64,000 nucleotides of DNA from Prochlorococcus sp. HOT208_60m_813G15 (GCA_002026165.1 MWOS01000229.1:20912-84911); one strand, 5' to 3'. Numbered from the stretch's first letter, positions 19,366-29,260 are shown. A program made the numbers and translations. Notes: generated by a model not told the origin, from the letters alone.

Positions 19366-20217
19366 ATGAATGATTCTCAAAGAGTATCAATATTAAGCGA
19401 AGCACTTCCATATATACAAAGTTTCTCAGGTAGAAAAATTGTTATCAAATATGGTGGTTCCGTTATGGAGGATGATGATTTAAAAAATGCTTTTTTTAGA
19501 GACATAGCACTTTTATCAACCGTGGGGGTTTGTCCAATAGTAATACATGGAGGTGGACCCGAGATTAATAATTGGTTAAAGAAATTAGAAATATCTCCTA
19601 AATTCGAAAATGGATTAAGAATTACTGATCAAAAAACAATGGAAATTGTCGAGATGGTTCTAATGGGTAGGGTTAACAAACAAATTGTAAAAGGCATTAA
19701 TAAAATTGGATCCTTAGCTGTGGGGATATCAGGTCTTGATGGAAACTTAATTCAATCTAGAGAATTAGGAGATGGGAGCCATGGTTTAGTGGGCGAGGTC
19801 ACAAAAATCAATCCTGAGATATTAGATCCTCTTATTTCTAAAGGATATATCCCAATTATTTCCAGTATTGGATCGACTATGGAGGGTATTTCCCATAATA
19901 TTAATGCAGATTTCGTTGCTGGAGAAGTTGCTGCTGCAATAAATGCAGAAAAACTTATTCTTCTTACTGATACTCAAGGGATTTTAAGAGAAAAAGATAA
20001 CAAAAATAGTCTTGTTGAGAAAACGAATCTCAAAGAGGCGAGATATTTTATTGAAAAAAATATTGTCACTGAAGGTATGATTCCTAAGACGGAATGCTGC
20101 ATAAGAGCTTTAGCACAAGGTGTCAAAGCAGCTCACATAATAGATGGAAGAATAGAACATTCATTACTTCTTGAAATTTTTACAAATTCTGGAATAGGTA
20201 CAATGATAGTTGCCTAA
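19366..20217 (+). CDS. argB: acetylglutamate kinase
   Basis: Phosphorylates N-acetylglutamate, the committed and feedback-controlled step of arginine synthesis; in cyanobacteria it is the target of the PII signal protein. The 283-residue length is typical. KYGGSVM with Lys28, [19 protein letters not shown] and the [14 protein letters not shown] segment near residue 185 are the nucleotide and substrate motifs. The long N-terminal helix ([13 protein letters not shown]) is the one present in arginine-inhibited hexameric enzymes, so feedback control is likely. The next gene begins only 3 bases after its stop. Confidence 0.96.
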   Translation: MNDSQRVSILSEALPYIQSFSGRKIVIKYGGSVMEDDDLKNAFFRDIALLSTVGVCPIVIHGGGPEINNWLKKLEISPKFENGLRITDQKTMEIVEMVLMGRVNKQIVKGINKIGSLAVGISGLDGNLIQSRELGDGSHGLVGEVTKINPEILDPLISKGYIPIISSIGSTMEGISHNINADFVAGEVAAAINAEKLILLTDTQGILREKDNKNSLVEKTNLKEARYFIEKNIVTEGMIPKTECCIRALAQGVKAAHIIDGRIEHSLLLEIFTNSGIGTMIVA

Positions 20218-20220
20218 CCT

Positions 20221-21330
20221 ATGAAAAATTATCAGCAAGTTTTAGAAACAGTAGAACTTGCTTTAGCTAAAGGTGAATATCACCATTGTATTGAATTTCT
20301 TTTGCCCATAATCGAAATGTTTCCTTTATCAAGCAAAGAGGGAGTAAATTTAAGAACAATTTTAATTACTGCTCTTTGTGGTATCAATAAAAAGGAGGAG
20401 GCTAAAAGATTTTGTAAAGAACTTCTAAAATCTTACGATTATAAGACGAGAGAAAATGCAAAATATTTGATGGAAGTTATAGATTCGCCTGACATTAAAA
20501 AGCCAGAAAATTGGAACGTACAATTTGAAACCAACCCATCACTAAATAAAAAATCTCTTAACTCACTGCGCAAAAAAAGAGAAGTATCAGAGAAAAAGAA
20601 ATTTATCAATGTTACTGAGACTCCAACTGGGGATACAAAACCCTTTCAGAAAGGCTTTTCACTGATCATTTTTTTAATACTATTATTATTAATTCCACTC
20701 TTAAGTGGCTGCGTAAAAGTTGAGGATACCCTCGATCTTAGTGAACTTGATTCAATAACCAATAATTTAATGATAGAAAGTAAATATTTAAAGAAATTTC
20801 CTTGGCAATTAAAATTTGAAAAGAAAATGAAAGATATTTTCCCTTACGCAGAAATTGAACAAGACGAATCAACTTTTTCTTTGAAACATAAAAATCTCAA
20901 TCTAGAAGATATAAGGCAAGTTCTTAAAATCACCCAAAATACCGCTGGAGAATTAGCTGGAGGATCAACAAATATAGAAATTAATACTACTCAAAAAAAC
21001 TTCATTTTTTTTAAAAAATACTTTTATAAGGTAGATTTGGATTTAAATTCTATTCAAGGTTTTGATAATTTAGAATTCATTCTCAAAATTATTAACCCTA
21101 ATAAACCTACCCTTACTGGTAAAAATAATTCGAATTTAGAAATCACAAAAAATTTAATAATTTGGAATTTAAATCAAGGGCAGATGAATAGTCTCGAATT
21201 TTCTTTCTGGAGCCTTAATAAACTTTTGATTGGAATATCTACAATTTTAATAATTATATTATTAGCTTATTTATTAAGATTCTATAGATTTAAATTAGGT
21301 ACAGATTGGCCTCAACTTCCATCAAAGTAA
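20221..21330 (+). CDS. TPR-like domain fused to a DUF3153-like membrane domain
   Basis: A 369-residue protein of unknown function in three parts. Residues 1-90 form helical TPR-like repeats (LETVELALAKGEYHHCIEFL, TALCGINKKEEAKRFCKELL). A basic linker (100-145) leads to a hydrophobic segment at 147-161 that ends in LSGC (161-164), the shape of a lipoprotein lipobox, but buried in the middle of the chain. The C-terminal domain (165-335) is beta-rich like DUF3153 lipoproteins and ends in a second membrane helix at 337-354. No start codon lies just before the internal signal-like segment, so the fusion seems to be translated whole. The gene follows argB by 3 bases and abuts priA tail to tail. Confidence 0.7.
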   Translation: MKNYQQVLETVELALAKGEYHHCIEFLLPIIEMFPLSSKEGVNLRTILITALCGINKKEEAKRFCKELLKSYDYKTRENAKYLMEVIDSPDIKKPENWNVQFETNPSLNKKSLNSLRKKREVSEKKKFINVTETPTGDTKPFQKGFSLIIFLILLLLIPLLSGCVKVEDTLDLSELDSITNNLMIESKYLKKFPWQLKFEKKMKDIFPYAEIEQDESTFSLKHKNLNLEDIRQVLKITQNTAGELAGGSTNIEINTTQKNFIFFKKYFYKVDLDLNSIQGFDNLEFILKIINPNKPTLTGKNNSNLEITKNLIIWNLNQGQMNSLEFSFWSLNKLLIGISTILIIILLAYLLRFYRFKLGTDWPQLPSK

Positions 21331-23607
21331 TTACAACTCTGCTGGATTAACATCTATTGTTAAAAAAACATTTTTTGGAATAAGTTTCCATAATATTGAC
21401 CTATCAGGTAAAGGTATCTTTGTTCCTTCAGGACCATGTATTAATATCTGCCATCTAAATTTTTTACCGACTTTAGCAATTAAACTAGGAGCAGGGCCAA
21501 TTAATTTCCAGTTCTTATTCTTACAAAAATTGAGTAGATATTTTGCTAATTTTATTGAAATTGATTCAGTTAATTCATAATTCTCACCTGATAATTTAAG
21601 AAGGCAAATTTTGCAAAATGGAAATAAATTGGCATCTTTTCTCAATCTAGAGTTTTCAATTAAGAATCTTTCATAATCTCTTTTCTGAAGATACGAAATT
21701 ACCGGATGGTTAGGTTTATATGTTTGAAAAATAACTTTTCCCTTTTTTTGAGCTCTACCTGCCCTACCAGCTAATTGTAAAAACAATTGTAATGATTTTT
21801 CTTCTGCCGAAATATCTGGACGATGAAGCAACCCATCTGCTGCGATCACTACTGAAAGAGTAATATTGGGGATGTCGATCCCTTTTGCCAACATTTGCGT
21901 TCCCACAAGAATATCAGCATCACCTTTAGAAAACTTTGAGAGAATATCTCTATGACCATCCTTTCCTGAGGTTGTATCTCGATCAAAGCGAAGTACTCTT
22001 AAATCAGGAAATTCTTCATTTAAAAACTCTATAACCCTTTGTGTCCCTATTCCAAAAGGTTTGAAGGCAGTTGAATTACAATCTGGGCAACTATTAATCA
22101 ATCTCGATTTATGATCACACCAATGACAGCTTAACCATTTTTTTCCTTGTGAACCGAGATGCACTGACAAAGGAACGTCACAGTTAGGGCAATTTATTAA
22201 ATATCCGCAATTTCTACAACTTAAAAAACCACTATGCCCCCTCCTAGGGATCAAAATTATTGCCTGCTCATTTTTTAAGCGTAGTTGAGGAAGCAATTGT
22301 AATAATTCATTGGATAAAATTTTCATATTTCCTTTCTTAAATTCATCCCGCATGTCAATAATTCTTATTTCAGGAACTTCATTACTGGAAATCCTTTGAA
22401 TCATTCTTACCAATTTAAAATCTTTTTCAAAAATACACTTTTTCCAAGTCTTCATTGATGGGGTTGCACTCCCAAAAATTAACTTTGCAGAATTCCTTTT
22501 TACTTTTTCAATAGCAATTTCTCTAGCGTCATAACAAGGCATAGGACTATCTTGTTTATATGAAACATCATGCTCTTCATCCATTATTATTAATCCTAGA
22601 TTTTTAATTGGGAGAAAAACTGCAGACCTTGTACCTATTACTATTAGAGGTTCATTAGCATCAATAATTTTCTTCCAAACTAAAGATCTATAACTTGAAG
22701 AACAATTACTATGATATTCGTAAACTACATTATTAAATCGCAGACTAAACCTATCAGTAAGTTGAGGAATTAGTGCAATTTCTGGGGTAAGTATCAAACA
22801 ACTTTTTTTCTTGAGAAGTTGATCTTCAGCGATTCTCATATAAACTTCTGTTTTCCCTGAACCTGTTTCGCCCCATAGAAGTAACGCATCTCCTGGTTTC
22901 ATTTTTTGAAATTCTTGAAATGCAATTTTTTGCTCATTTGTGGGATTTGGTTTTTTCGTTGCAATATGATTATTTAATAAGGAATTTAATTTAGTATTAA
23001 TATTTTTTTTTCTTTTAGATTTAACAAGGTAATTTTTACTAACCATTGAGTTAATAAGAGTGTAATTAAAACCAGACTTTATTAATTCACTTTGCCAATT
23101 ACCTTTTTCAGGCAAAGTATTCATTAAAAAAAATTCTTTTTTAGTTAATACATTCTTCTTAATATCAAATTCTTTTTTGGTTTCAATCCATATTTGATCT
23201 TTTAAACCTTGAGAAATATTTTTATATTTGCCAATCCAGCCAGGAGGAAATGCAGTTTTAAACATTTTTAAATTACTAACCATATAAAAAGAGGCTAAAG
23301 ACTCTATCCATTCTCTCCAAGATTCATCAATGATTTTTTTTTGCAAAATACTTTCAACAAACAAATAGTTTATACTTTTTCCTCCAGTAATATTTGATTC
23401 TTCTTTATTAATTGTCGAAAAGTTTTTTTTGGAGATCACCAACCCATTCAATAATCTACCTCTTAGTTTCACACTTACAATATCGCCAACTTCTGCTCCA
23501 AGATTTTTTCCATCTAAATAGTAAAAGCTTTCATTACGACTACCAATATCAAGCAAAACTTCCAATTTGTATGAGATATTTAATAACTGATTACTTGCCG
23601 GCTTCAA
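21331..23607 (-). CDS. priA: primosomal protein N', replication restart helicase
   Basis: PriA reloads the replicative helicase at stalled or broken forks. The 758-residue protein has the DNA-binding N-terminal domain, Walker A GETGSGKTE, Walker B DEEH, motif III GSATPSM and the helicase C-terminal half. Between them sits the zinc-binding domain with eight cysteines (CRNCGYLINCPNC and CHWCDHK...CPDC). VGTQMLAKGIDIPN and QLAGRAGRAQKKGKV are the late helicase motifs. Its stop directly abuts that of the DUF3153 fusion gene. The gene begins at ATG 23607, and the 323-base gap upstream is shared with the sigma factor gene. Confidence 0.95.
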   Translation of the reverse strand: MKPASNQLLNISYKLEVLLDIGSRNESFYYLDGKNLGAEVGDIVSVKLRGRLLNGLVISKKNFSTINKEESNITGGKSINYLFVESILQKKIIDESWREWIESLASFYMVSNLKMFKTAFPPGWIGKYKNISQGLKDQIWIETKKEFDIKKNVLTKKEFFLMNTLPEKGNWQSELIKSGFNYTLINSMVSKNYLVKSKRKKNINTKLNSLLNNHIATKKPNPTNEQKIAFQEFQKMKPGDALLLWGETGSGKTEVYMRIAEDQLLKKKSCLILTPEIALIPQLTDRFSLRFNNVVYEYHSNCSSSYRSLVWKKIIDANEPLIVIGTRSAVFLPIKNLGLIIMDEEHDVSYKQDSPMPCYDAREIAIEKVKRNSAKLIFGSATPSMKTWKKCIFEKDFKLVRMIQRISSNEVPEIRIIDMRDEFKKGNMKILSNELLQLLPQLRLKNEQAIILIPRRGHSGFLSCRNCGYLINCPNCDVPLSVHLGSQGKKWLSCHWCDHKSRLINSCPDCNSTAFKPFGIGTQRVIEFLNEEFPDLRVLRFDRDTTSGKDGHRDILSKFSKGDADILVGTQMLAKGIDIPNITLSVVIAADGLLHRPDISAEEKSLQLFLQLAGRAGRAQKKGKVIFQTYKPNHPVISYLQKRDYERFLIENSRLRKDANLFPFCKICLLKLSGENYELTESISIKLAKYLLNFCKNKNWKLIGPAPSLIAKVGKKFRWQILIHGPEGTKIPLPDRSILWKLIPKNVFLTIDVNPAEL

Positions 23608-23930
23608 AACTTTTTCTTAGTATTGGATTGTTGAACATTCCACAAAGTGTTTTTTGCACATTGTAAGTATCCTGCTCTTAAGGGAGACATGAAGCTTTGA
23701 TCATTGACTGAATATTCAAATAATGATCTGCTTGTCTGAGAAATCCCAAGACTTTTTACTTTAGGTAATCTATAGCACTATTTAAATTTTTCAACAATTT
23801 TAAAAAACTTTTTTATCCAAATTCCTGAAAAAGTTCTTTTGCAAATTAAAGGGGAATTTACTACTAAATGTACAAATTAGCCCTAAATAAAATTTAATCT
23901 AGTTAAATTCACCGTAGAAAGGAGTAAATC
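23608..23930. other. non-coding gap between priA and the principal sigma factor gene
   Basis: This is the longest gap without a gene in the window (323 bases), between two divergent genes. I see no open reading frame worth calling. It contains an extended dyad at 23699-23728 (listed separately) and several A/T tracts. Near its right end is a strong ribosome-binding site, GAAAGGAG, 7 bases before the sigma factor ATG. A long 5' leader or a small RNA could be encoded here, but I see no terminator that would prove one. Confidence 0.7.
23699..23728. promoter_or_regulatory. extended dyad upstream of sigA, candidate operator
   Basis: A 30-base imperfect palindrome: outer arms GATCATT (23699-23705) and AATGATC (23722-23728) are perfect inverted repeats. 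They are centred exactly on an inner perfect palindrome TGAATATTCA (23709-23718). Only two mismatches and one G-T pair occur across the whole dyad. It lies about 200 bases before the sigma factor start and about 90 bases before priA. This form suits a site for a dimeric or tetrameric regulator; the regulator is not known. Confidence 0.45.
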
Positions 23931-25112
23931 ATGTGTCCAGTAGCAGCAGAATCAAAGAATTCTAAGCCCAGTTCAAAAAAAAAGATTAACAAAAAAATAA
24001 AAACCAATTTAGAAACAGAAGTTAAAGAAAATAGTAATATAAATAGCCAAAGTTTAAATTCATCCTCTGAGTCAAGGGAAAGTGGCCTAGAAAATAATAA
24101 TGAATTTCTTGATTCTGAGGATGAAGATAAAGGTCTCGGAAACATAAAGCTTGGACCTAAAGGTACATATACCGAAGATTCAATAAGAGTTTACTTACAA
24201 GAAATTGGGAGAATTAGACTTTTAAGACCTGATGAAGAAATTGAACTTGCGCGAAAAATTGCCGACTTACTCCAACTAGAAGAACTGGCGACTCAATATG
24301 AGTCAGAAAAAGGCCATTTCCCATCTGTGAGGGAATGGGCTGAATTAATAGATATGCCCCTTCCTAAATTCAGGAGAAGACTTCTTTTAGGAAGAAGAGC
24401 TAAAGAAAAAATGGTTCAATCAAATTTAAGATTAGTTGTTTCGATTGCGAAAAAATATATGAATAGAGGCTTATCATTTCAAGATTTAATACAAGAAGGT
24501 AGTTTAGGTCTAATTAGAGCAGCGGAAAAATTTGACCACGAAAAAGGTTATAAATTCTCTACTTATGCTACTTGGTGGATTCGCCAAGCCATTACTAGAG
24601 CAATAGCTGACCAAAGTAGGACTATTAGATTGCCAGTACACTTATATGAGACAATATCCAGAATTAAAAAAACCACTAAGGTTCTTAGCCAAGAATTTGG
24701 GAGGAAACCTAGTGAAGAAGAAATAGCTGAAAGTATGGAAATGACAATTGAAAAATTAAGATTTATAGCAAAAAGTGCTCAGCTACCTATTTCTTTAGAA
24801 ACACCAATTGGTAAAGAAGAAGACTCAAGACTCGGAGACTTTATTGAGGCTGATATAGAAAATCCAGAGCAAGATGTTTCTAAAACTTTATTAAGAGAAG
24901 ATTTAGAAGGAGTATTAGCGACTCTAAGTCCAAGAGAAAGAGATGTGCTTAGGTTGAGATATGGAATTGATGACGGAAGAATGAAAACTCTTGAAGAAAT
25001 AGGACAGATTTTTGATGTAACAAGAGAGAGAATCAGACAAATAGAAGCAAAAGCTCTAAGAAAGCTTAGACATCCGAATCGAAATGGGGTTTTAAAAGAA
25101 TATATTAAATAA
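23931..25112 (+). CDS. sigA: principal RNA polymerase sigma factor (RpoD/SigA type)
   Basis: Group 1 sigma-70 factor that directs RNA polymerase to housekeeping promoters. The 393-residue protein starts with an acidic/serine-rich low-complexity region (1-85). Region 1.2 follows ([17 protein letters not shown]), then region 2 ([38 protein letters not shown]), region 3 and region 4.2 ([20 protein letters not shown]). The -10 recognition helix and the [17 protein letters not shown] helix-turn-helix are intact. Close matches throughout and the presence of region 1.2 favour the principal factor over group 2 paralogues. A canonical GAAAGGAG precedes the ATG. hemC lies 96 bases downstream. Confidence 0.92.
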   Translation: MCPVAAESKNSKPSSKKKINKKIKTNLETEVKENSNINSQSLNSSSESRESGLENNNEFLDSEDEDKGLGNIKLGPKGTYTEDSIRVYLQEIGRIRLLRPDEEIELARKIADLLQLEELATQYESEKGHFPSVREWAELIDMPLPKFRRRLLLGRRAKEKMVQSNLRLVVSIAKKYMNRGLSFQDLIQEGSLGLIRAAEKFDHEKGYKFSTYATWWIRQAITRAIADQSRTIRLPVHLYETISRIKKTTKVLSQEFGRKPSEEEIAESMEMTIEKLRFIAKSAQLPISLETPIGKEEDSRLGDFIEADIENPEQDVSKTLLREDLEGVLATLSPRERDVLRLRYGIDDGRMKTLEEIGQIFDVTRERIRQIEAKALRKLRHPNRNGVLKEYIK

Positions 25113-25208
25113 AAATAGTTAAATATAATTTTCAGCTTTAGAAAGTTGCAAAAGAATAGCTTAAAATAAATTCGACTTAATTTTAATACAAACTCAAAAT
25201 TATATTTA

Positions 25209-26159
25209 ATGACTAATTTTAAACTGAAAATAGCTAGTAGAAGAAGCAAACTAGCCATGGTTCAAACTTTGTGGGTTAAAGATCAACTTGAAAAAAATAT
25301 TCCCAACTTAGAGGTGTCCGTTGAGGCCATGGCAACTCAAGGTGACAAAATTCTTGATGTAGCCTTAGCAAAAATTGGAGATAAAGGCTTATTTACAAAA
25401 GAACTTGAAGCACAAATGCTCGTAGGCCAGGCAGATATAGCAGTACATTCTCTAAAAGATTTACCAACAAATTTACCTAGCGGCCTTAAATTGGGATGCA
25501 TAACAAAAAGAGAAGACCCTGCTGATGCTTTAGTAGTAAACAAAAAAAATGATTGTTACAAATTAGAAACTTTACCAGCAGGTTCGATTGTGGGGACAAG
25601 CTCTCTAAGAAGACTTGCACAATTAAGAAATAAATATCCTCATCTTTTATTTAAAGATATAAGGGGAAATGTAATTACAAGAATAGAAAAATTAGATGCT
25701 GGTGAATTTGATTGCATAATACTTGCTGCTGCTGGTTTAAAGAGATTGGGTTTTGAATCAAGAATTCACCAGATTATTCCAAATGAAATTTCCCTTCATG
25801 CTGTTGGTCAAGGAGCACTGGGTATTGAATGTAAATCTGATGATAAAAAGGTTTTAGAAATTATAAATGTCTTAGAAGATCAACCTACTAGTCAAAGATG
25901 TTTAGCAGAGAGGGCTTTTTTAAGAGAACTTGAAGGGGGATGCCAAGTTCCAATAGGTGTAAATAGTCAAATCAAAAATGAACAACTTTGCCTTACTGGT
26001 ATGGTTGCATCTCTCGATGGAGAAAGGCTTATTAAAGATCAATATATTGGCAATATTAATGATCCCGAAGAAATAGGCAAAGAACTCGCTAAAAAACTAA
26101 AACTCCAGGGTGCCGACAAAATACTAAGCGAAATATTTGAACAATTTAGAGAAAACTAA
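25209..26159 (+). CDS. hemC: porphobilinogen deaminase (hydroxymethylbilane synthase)
   Basis: Joins four porphobilinogens into hydroxymethylbilane on the way to heme, chlorophyll and cobalamin. The 316-residue protein has [13 protein letters not shown] at the N-terminus, [23 protein letters not shown] and [10 protein letters not shown] (pyrrole-chain binding arginines). [11 protein letters not shown] contains the cysteine that carries the dipyrromethane cofactor. All key residues are intact. It shares the tetrapyrrole supply role with hemL at 36.2 kb. It is downstream of sigA and converges on the second pyrophosphatase gene with a 6-base gap. Confidence 0.97.
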   Translation: MTNFKLKIASRRSKLAMVQTLWVKDQLEKNIPNLEVSVEAMATQGDKILDVALAKIGDKGLFTKELEAQMLVGQADIAVHSLKDLPTNLPSGLKLGCITKREDPADALVVNKKNDCYKLETLPAGSIVGTSSLRRLAQLRNKYPHLLFKDIRGNVITRIEKLDAGEFDCIILAAAGLKRLGFESRIHQIIPNEISLHAVGQGALGIECKSDDKKVLEIINVLEDQPTSQRCLAERAFLRELEGGCQVPIGVNSQIKNEQLCLTGMVASLDGERLIKDQYIGNINDPEEIGKELAKKLKLQGADKILSEIFEQFREN

Positions 26160-26165
26160 GATTAA

Positions 26166-26756
26166 TTAATTTACTAATTTAGGATCAATTTCTTTTTTAT
26201 ATCTATCTTCACAATCTTTAATTACTTCTACAGCTTCCTCTATCCCAAAAAAACCGTTAACAGAACATGTTCCTGGTTTTTTTAGATCTTTGTAGTGTTC
26301 CCAATAATACTTCGTTTCTTTTAGCCAATGGTCTCCAAGATCTTCAAAACTTAATATATGATCCATTCTTTTATCATCTGCTAGAACTGCTATGACCTTA
26401 TCATCCACTTCTCCACCATCATCAAATTTCATCACCCCAATAATCCTAGCTTCCACAATAGATCCAGGAATCAATGGCTCAGTTACTCCAACAATTTCTA
26501 TGTCAAGTGGATCTCCATCTTCATCCCAAGTCCTTGGAATACATCCATAAGCAAAGGGATAGGCAAGTGAAGAATAACCCACCCTATCAAGTTTAAGATG
26601 ACCTGTTTCTGTAATTAATTCATATTTATTTATAGTATTAGAATTCAATTCAACAATAGTGTTAACTATTGAATTTGAGTTATCAGTGAAAGCATTAAGT
26701 ATATGTAATAGATTTGGTGTAACTCTACTTGGAGGTTGATTAAGATTTGCCATCAA
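26166..26756 (-). CDS. ppa: inorganic pyrophosphatase (family I), catalytic residues intact
   Basis: Hydrolyses pyrophosphate and so pulls biosynthetic reactions forward. The 196-residue protein has an N-terminal extension of about 30 residues before the conserved core (VELNSNTINKYE). Residues matching the E. coli catalytic set are all present: Glu36, Lys44, Glu46, Arg58, Tyr66, Tyr70, Asp80, Asp82 and Asp85 in EDGDPLD. Asp113, Asp118, Lys120 and the Tyr155-Lys156 pair in EHYKDLKK are also intact. This contrasts with the paralogue at 10875-11429, so this is probably the working enzyme of the cell. The two copies differ strongly, so one may have been acquired rather than duplicated recently. 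The M32 peptidase gene is 60 bases upstream. Confidence 0.93.
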   Translation of the reverse strand: MMANLNQPPSRVTPNLLHILNAFTDNSNSIVNTIVELNSNTINKYELITETGHLKLDRVGYSSLAYPFAYGCIPRTWDEDGDPLDIEIVGVTEPLIPGSIVEARIIGVMKFDDGGEVDDKVIAVLADDKRMDHILSFEDLGDHWLKETKYYWEHYKDLKKPGTCSVNGFFGIEEAVEVIKDCEDRYKKEIDPKLVN

Positions 26757-26816
26757 GAAATTATTTTTGTTTATCCTACATCCTTACCCCCAACCAAACT
26801 CTTTAAAAGTAATGTT

Positions 26817-28322
26817 TCAGCAAAAATTATTTAGTTTAGACCTTAAGTGATTAATAAAATAGCTTGGCGATAATTCTTCATTAGTTACAGTTCTTACCAA
26901 CTCCATAGAATTAACTGATCTCCCATATTTATGTATATTATTTTTTAACCAAAAGATTATCTTTTGATATTCACCATTTTCAATTAAGTTATCAATCAAA
27001 CCAATGTCTCTTTCCATTTGCTTTGAAATTTGAGCACTTATTAGATGTCCTAACAAATATGAAGGGAAATATCCAAACGCACCTTCACTCCAATGAACAT
27101 CCTGAAGACAACCTTCTGAATCATTAGATGGTTTTATTCCTAGGAGGTCATCATATCTTTTATTCCACTCTATAGGAATATCCTCAGCAGGTAACCCTCT
27201 TTCAATCAAATCTATTTCAAGTTCTGTTCTTATTAATATATGTAAGCCATAAGTCAATTCATCCGCTTCAACCCTATTTAATCCTGCTTCCAAATGATTA
27301 ATAGATTTCCAGAGTTCTAAATGATTATTAAGAGAACATCCAGCCGAAACAAATTTTTTGAAAAATCTTTTTGAAAAAGATTTGGATTTAACAATCCTAT
27401 TTTCCCAAAATAAAGATTGACTTTCATGAATACCCATAGAAGTTGCTTGACCTAAAGGCCAAGCAAACCATTGATGACTTTGAGATGGCAAACCCTGCTC
27501 ATAAATTGAATGCCCCCACTCATGCGCAGTTGCTAAAAAACTTGATAATGGTTCACCTTCAACAATTCTTGAAGTGATTCTATAATCATTAGGCCCTATT
27601 GTAATCGAGAAAGGATGGGGAGATTGAGCAATAACAACAAGATCTTTATCTCTCCCAAACTCGTCAAGTAATTTAGAACATAAAATTTTTTGAGATTCTG
27701 GACTTAAATCCCAGTGATTTTTTTGGGACTTGTTAATTCCTCTAATCAAGGCTGGGATAGTTTCTTTCAAAGGCTGAAACATTTTATTCAACCATTTCAA
27801 AGTCAATTCAGGCTCAAAGGGTTGGGCTAGAGTCTCCCAAGGTGAATATTGATCAGATATTTGTTTTGCCTCCTCAATCCTTAATTTTATGAGTTCTTCA
27901 AAGAATGGAAGAAAAATTTTAAAATCTGATTTTGTCTTAGCCTCTTGCCAGCTTTCATATCCTTTAGATTTTGCCTTAGCTAAAGACTCAACTAATTTTG
28001 GATCTAAATTTTTCGCTCTATTAAATTCCTTAATTAAAAGATTAATGTTTCTTTCTTTTCCTTTAATAAAGATTTGATCATTGAAATTTTGTTCAGTATC
28101 TAATAATTCATTTTTAGCGGATTGAATTAAATTAGAAAATTCTTCAGAAGAATTTCTCCTATGCAAGATTTTTGCAATATAGGTAAGTTGTTCAGACCTC
28201 CAAGAAGCTCCTTTCTTGGGCATCCCAGTATTCTGATCCCAATAAAGTGTATTTTGGATTGAACCTAATAATTGAGTTTCCTTGAGATAAGCCCCAAGCT
28301 TATTCCATTGAATTTCGGCCAA
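26817..28322 (-). CDS. M32 family metallocarboxypeptidase (Taq type)
   Basis: Thermostable carboxypeptidase Taq family: a zinc enzyme that removes C-terminal amino acids. The 501-residue length is standard. The catalytic HEWGHSIYEQGLP (HExxH) lies near residue 269, with a downstream ESQSLFWENRI helix supplying the third ligand, and RVEADELTYGLHI near the C-terminal third is the family signature. The protein has no signal peptide and should be cytosolic, perhaps in peptide recycling. It is divergent from yjbQ across a 107-base gap with an inverted repeat. ppa follows on the same strand. Confidence 0.93.
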   Translation of the reverse strand: MAEIQWNKLGAYLKETQLLGSIQNTLYWDQNTGMPKKGASWRSEQLTYIAKILHRRNSSEEFSNLIQSAKNELLDTEQNFNDQIFIKGKERNINLLIKEFNRAKNLDPKLVESLAKAKSKGYESWQEAKTKSDFKIFLPFFEELIKLRIEEAKQISDQYSPWETLAQPFEPELTLKWLNKMFQPLKETIPALIRGINKSQKNHWDLSPESQKILCSKLLDEFGRDKDLVVIAQSPHPFSITIGPNDYRITSRIVEGEPLSSFLATAHEWGHSIYEQGLPSQSHQWFAWPLGQATSMGIHESQSLFWENRIVKSKSFSKRFFKKFVSAGCSLNNHLELWKSINHLEAGLNRVEADELTYGLHILIRTELEIDLIERGLPAEDIPIEWNKRYDDLLGIKPSNDSEGCLQDVHWSEGAFGYFPSYLLGHLISAQISKQMERDIGLIDNLIENGEYQKIIFWLKNNIHKYGRSVNSMELVRTVTNEELSPSYFINHLRSKLNNFC

Positions 28323-28351
28323 AAATTTATAAATAAATTAATTTATTTTAA

Positions 28352-28393
28352 GATAAAAATTTTGTTGTTTGCATAAAACATACAATTTTTATC
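28352..28393. promoter_or_regulatory. inverted repeat between M32 peptidase and yjbQ genes
   Basis: Arms GATAAAAATT (28352-28361) and AATTTTTATC (28384-28393) are perfect 10-base inverted repeats around a 22-base spacer. The spacer itself contains GTTT-GCATA-AAAC. It is placed midway between two divergent starts, where an operator would sit. Because the DNA is so AT-rich, chance is a real alternative. Confidence 0.3.
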
Positions 28394-28429
28394 CATAATA
28401 GAATATCACTTAATTGAGTTTTTATTTAT

Positions 28430-28915
28430 ATGGAACAAATATTCTCAAAATTAGAATTCATAACTAATGGTGAGGGTTTTATTGACATAACAAATGATTT
28501 GAATTTATTTATTAAAAAAAATAATTTTGATTCAGGAATTTTAAATCTAACTTCACTTCATACCAGTTGCAGCTTAACAATTAATGAGAACGCTGATCCA
28601 AACGTACTAAAAGACTTAAAAAAATATATACAATCTATAGTCCCATATAATTCCTACTTTACTTTATCAAAAAATAGAGAAGAAATTTCGTATAAACATT
28701 ATCAAGAAGGAGCTGACGATATGCCAGCTCATATTAAAACATCTTTAACAAACACTTGTTTATCTTTAAGTTTTCAGGACAGCAATATTATGCTTGGCAC
28801 ATGGCAAGCTGTGTATTTATGGGAACATAGATTTCATCAAAAAGAAAGGGTTTTAAATGTACATATAATTGGTGAGAAAAGACAAAATATTTATAATGTA
28901 ATTAATAAAAACTAA
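28430..28915 (+). CDS. YjbQ/UPF0047 family protein
   Basis: A 161-residue member of the YjbQ family of small trimeric proteins; some members can replace thiamin phosphate synthase weakly, but the true role is unclear. The signature histidines and acids are present: LTSLHTSCSLTINENADPNV, DDMPAHIKTSLTNTC and GTWQAVYLWEHR. The length is a little more than the usual 135-140 because of a short C-terminal tail. The pterin dehydratase gene follows 13 bases later, then cobW and a permease gene, so these four may be one transcript. Confidence 0.88.
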   Translation: MEQIFSKLEFITNGEGFIDITNDLNLFIKKNNFDSGILNLTSLHTSCSLTINENADPNVLKDLKKYIQSIVPYNSYFTLSKNREEISYKHYQEGADDMPAHIKTSLTNTCLSLSFQDSNIMLGTWQAVYLWEHRFHQKERVLNVHIIGEKRQNIYNVINKN

Positions 28916-28928
28916 TATTAATCATTTA

Positions 28929-29219
28929 ATGGAACCTTACCTTTTGCAAGATGAAGAATTAAAGGAATTAGTTGTCAAAATACCAGGCTGGGAAATTAAA
29001 AATGAACAAATCCAGAGAGAATTTAAATTTTCTAATTTTATCGAAGCCTTCTCATTTATGACTAAAATTGCGCTAATCTGCGAAAAATATAACCATCATC
29101 CTAACTGGGAAAACGTTTATTCAAAAGTAATAATTAGGTTAACTACACATGATTTGGGGGGTATAACAAATCTGGATCAAACATTAGCTTTAGAAATTAA
29201 TAAAATTTTCGATCAATAA
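28929..29219 (+). CDS. 4a-hydroxytetrahydrobiopterin dehydratase (PCD/DCoH family)
   Basis: Family members dehydrate pterin carbinolamine and recycle pterin cofactor. The 96 residues carry the family core EKYNHHPNWENVYSKV (His pair and Trp of the active site) and LTTHDLGGITNLD (third His). No aromatic amino acid hydroxylase is visible in the window, so the partner is unknown. Bacterial PCD-like proteins have also been linked to molybdopterin and folate chemistry. It lies between yjbQ and the CobW gene with short gaps. Confidence 0.9.
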   Translation: MEPYLLQDEELKELVVKIPGWEIKNEQIQREFKFSNFIEAFSFMTKIALICEKYNHHPNWENVYSKVIIRLTTHDLGGITNLDQTLALEINKIFDQ

Positions 29220-29260
29220 AATTACAAATTTAAGTTTATTCATTTAAAAAATTAGTCAAA

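Noticed and set aside
24779..25258. 159-residue minus-strand frame across the end of sigA
   Set aside because: It lies antisense to conserved regions 3 and 4 of the sigma factor and has no recognisable motif.
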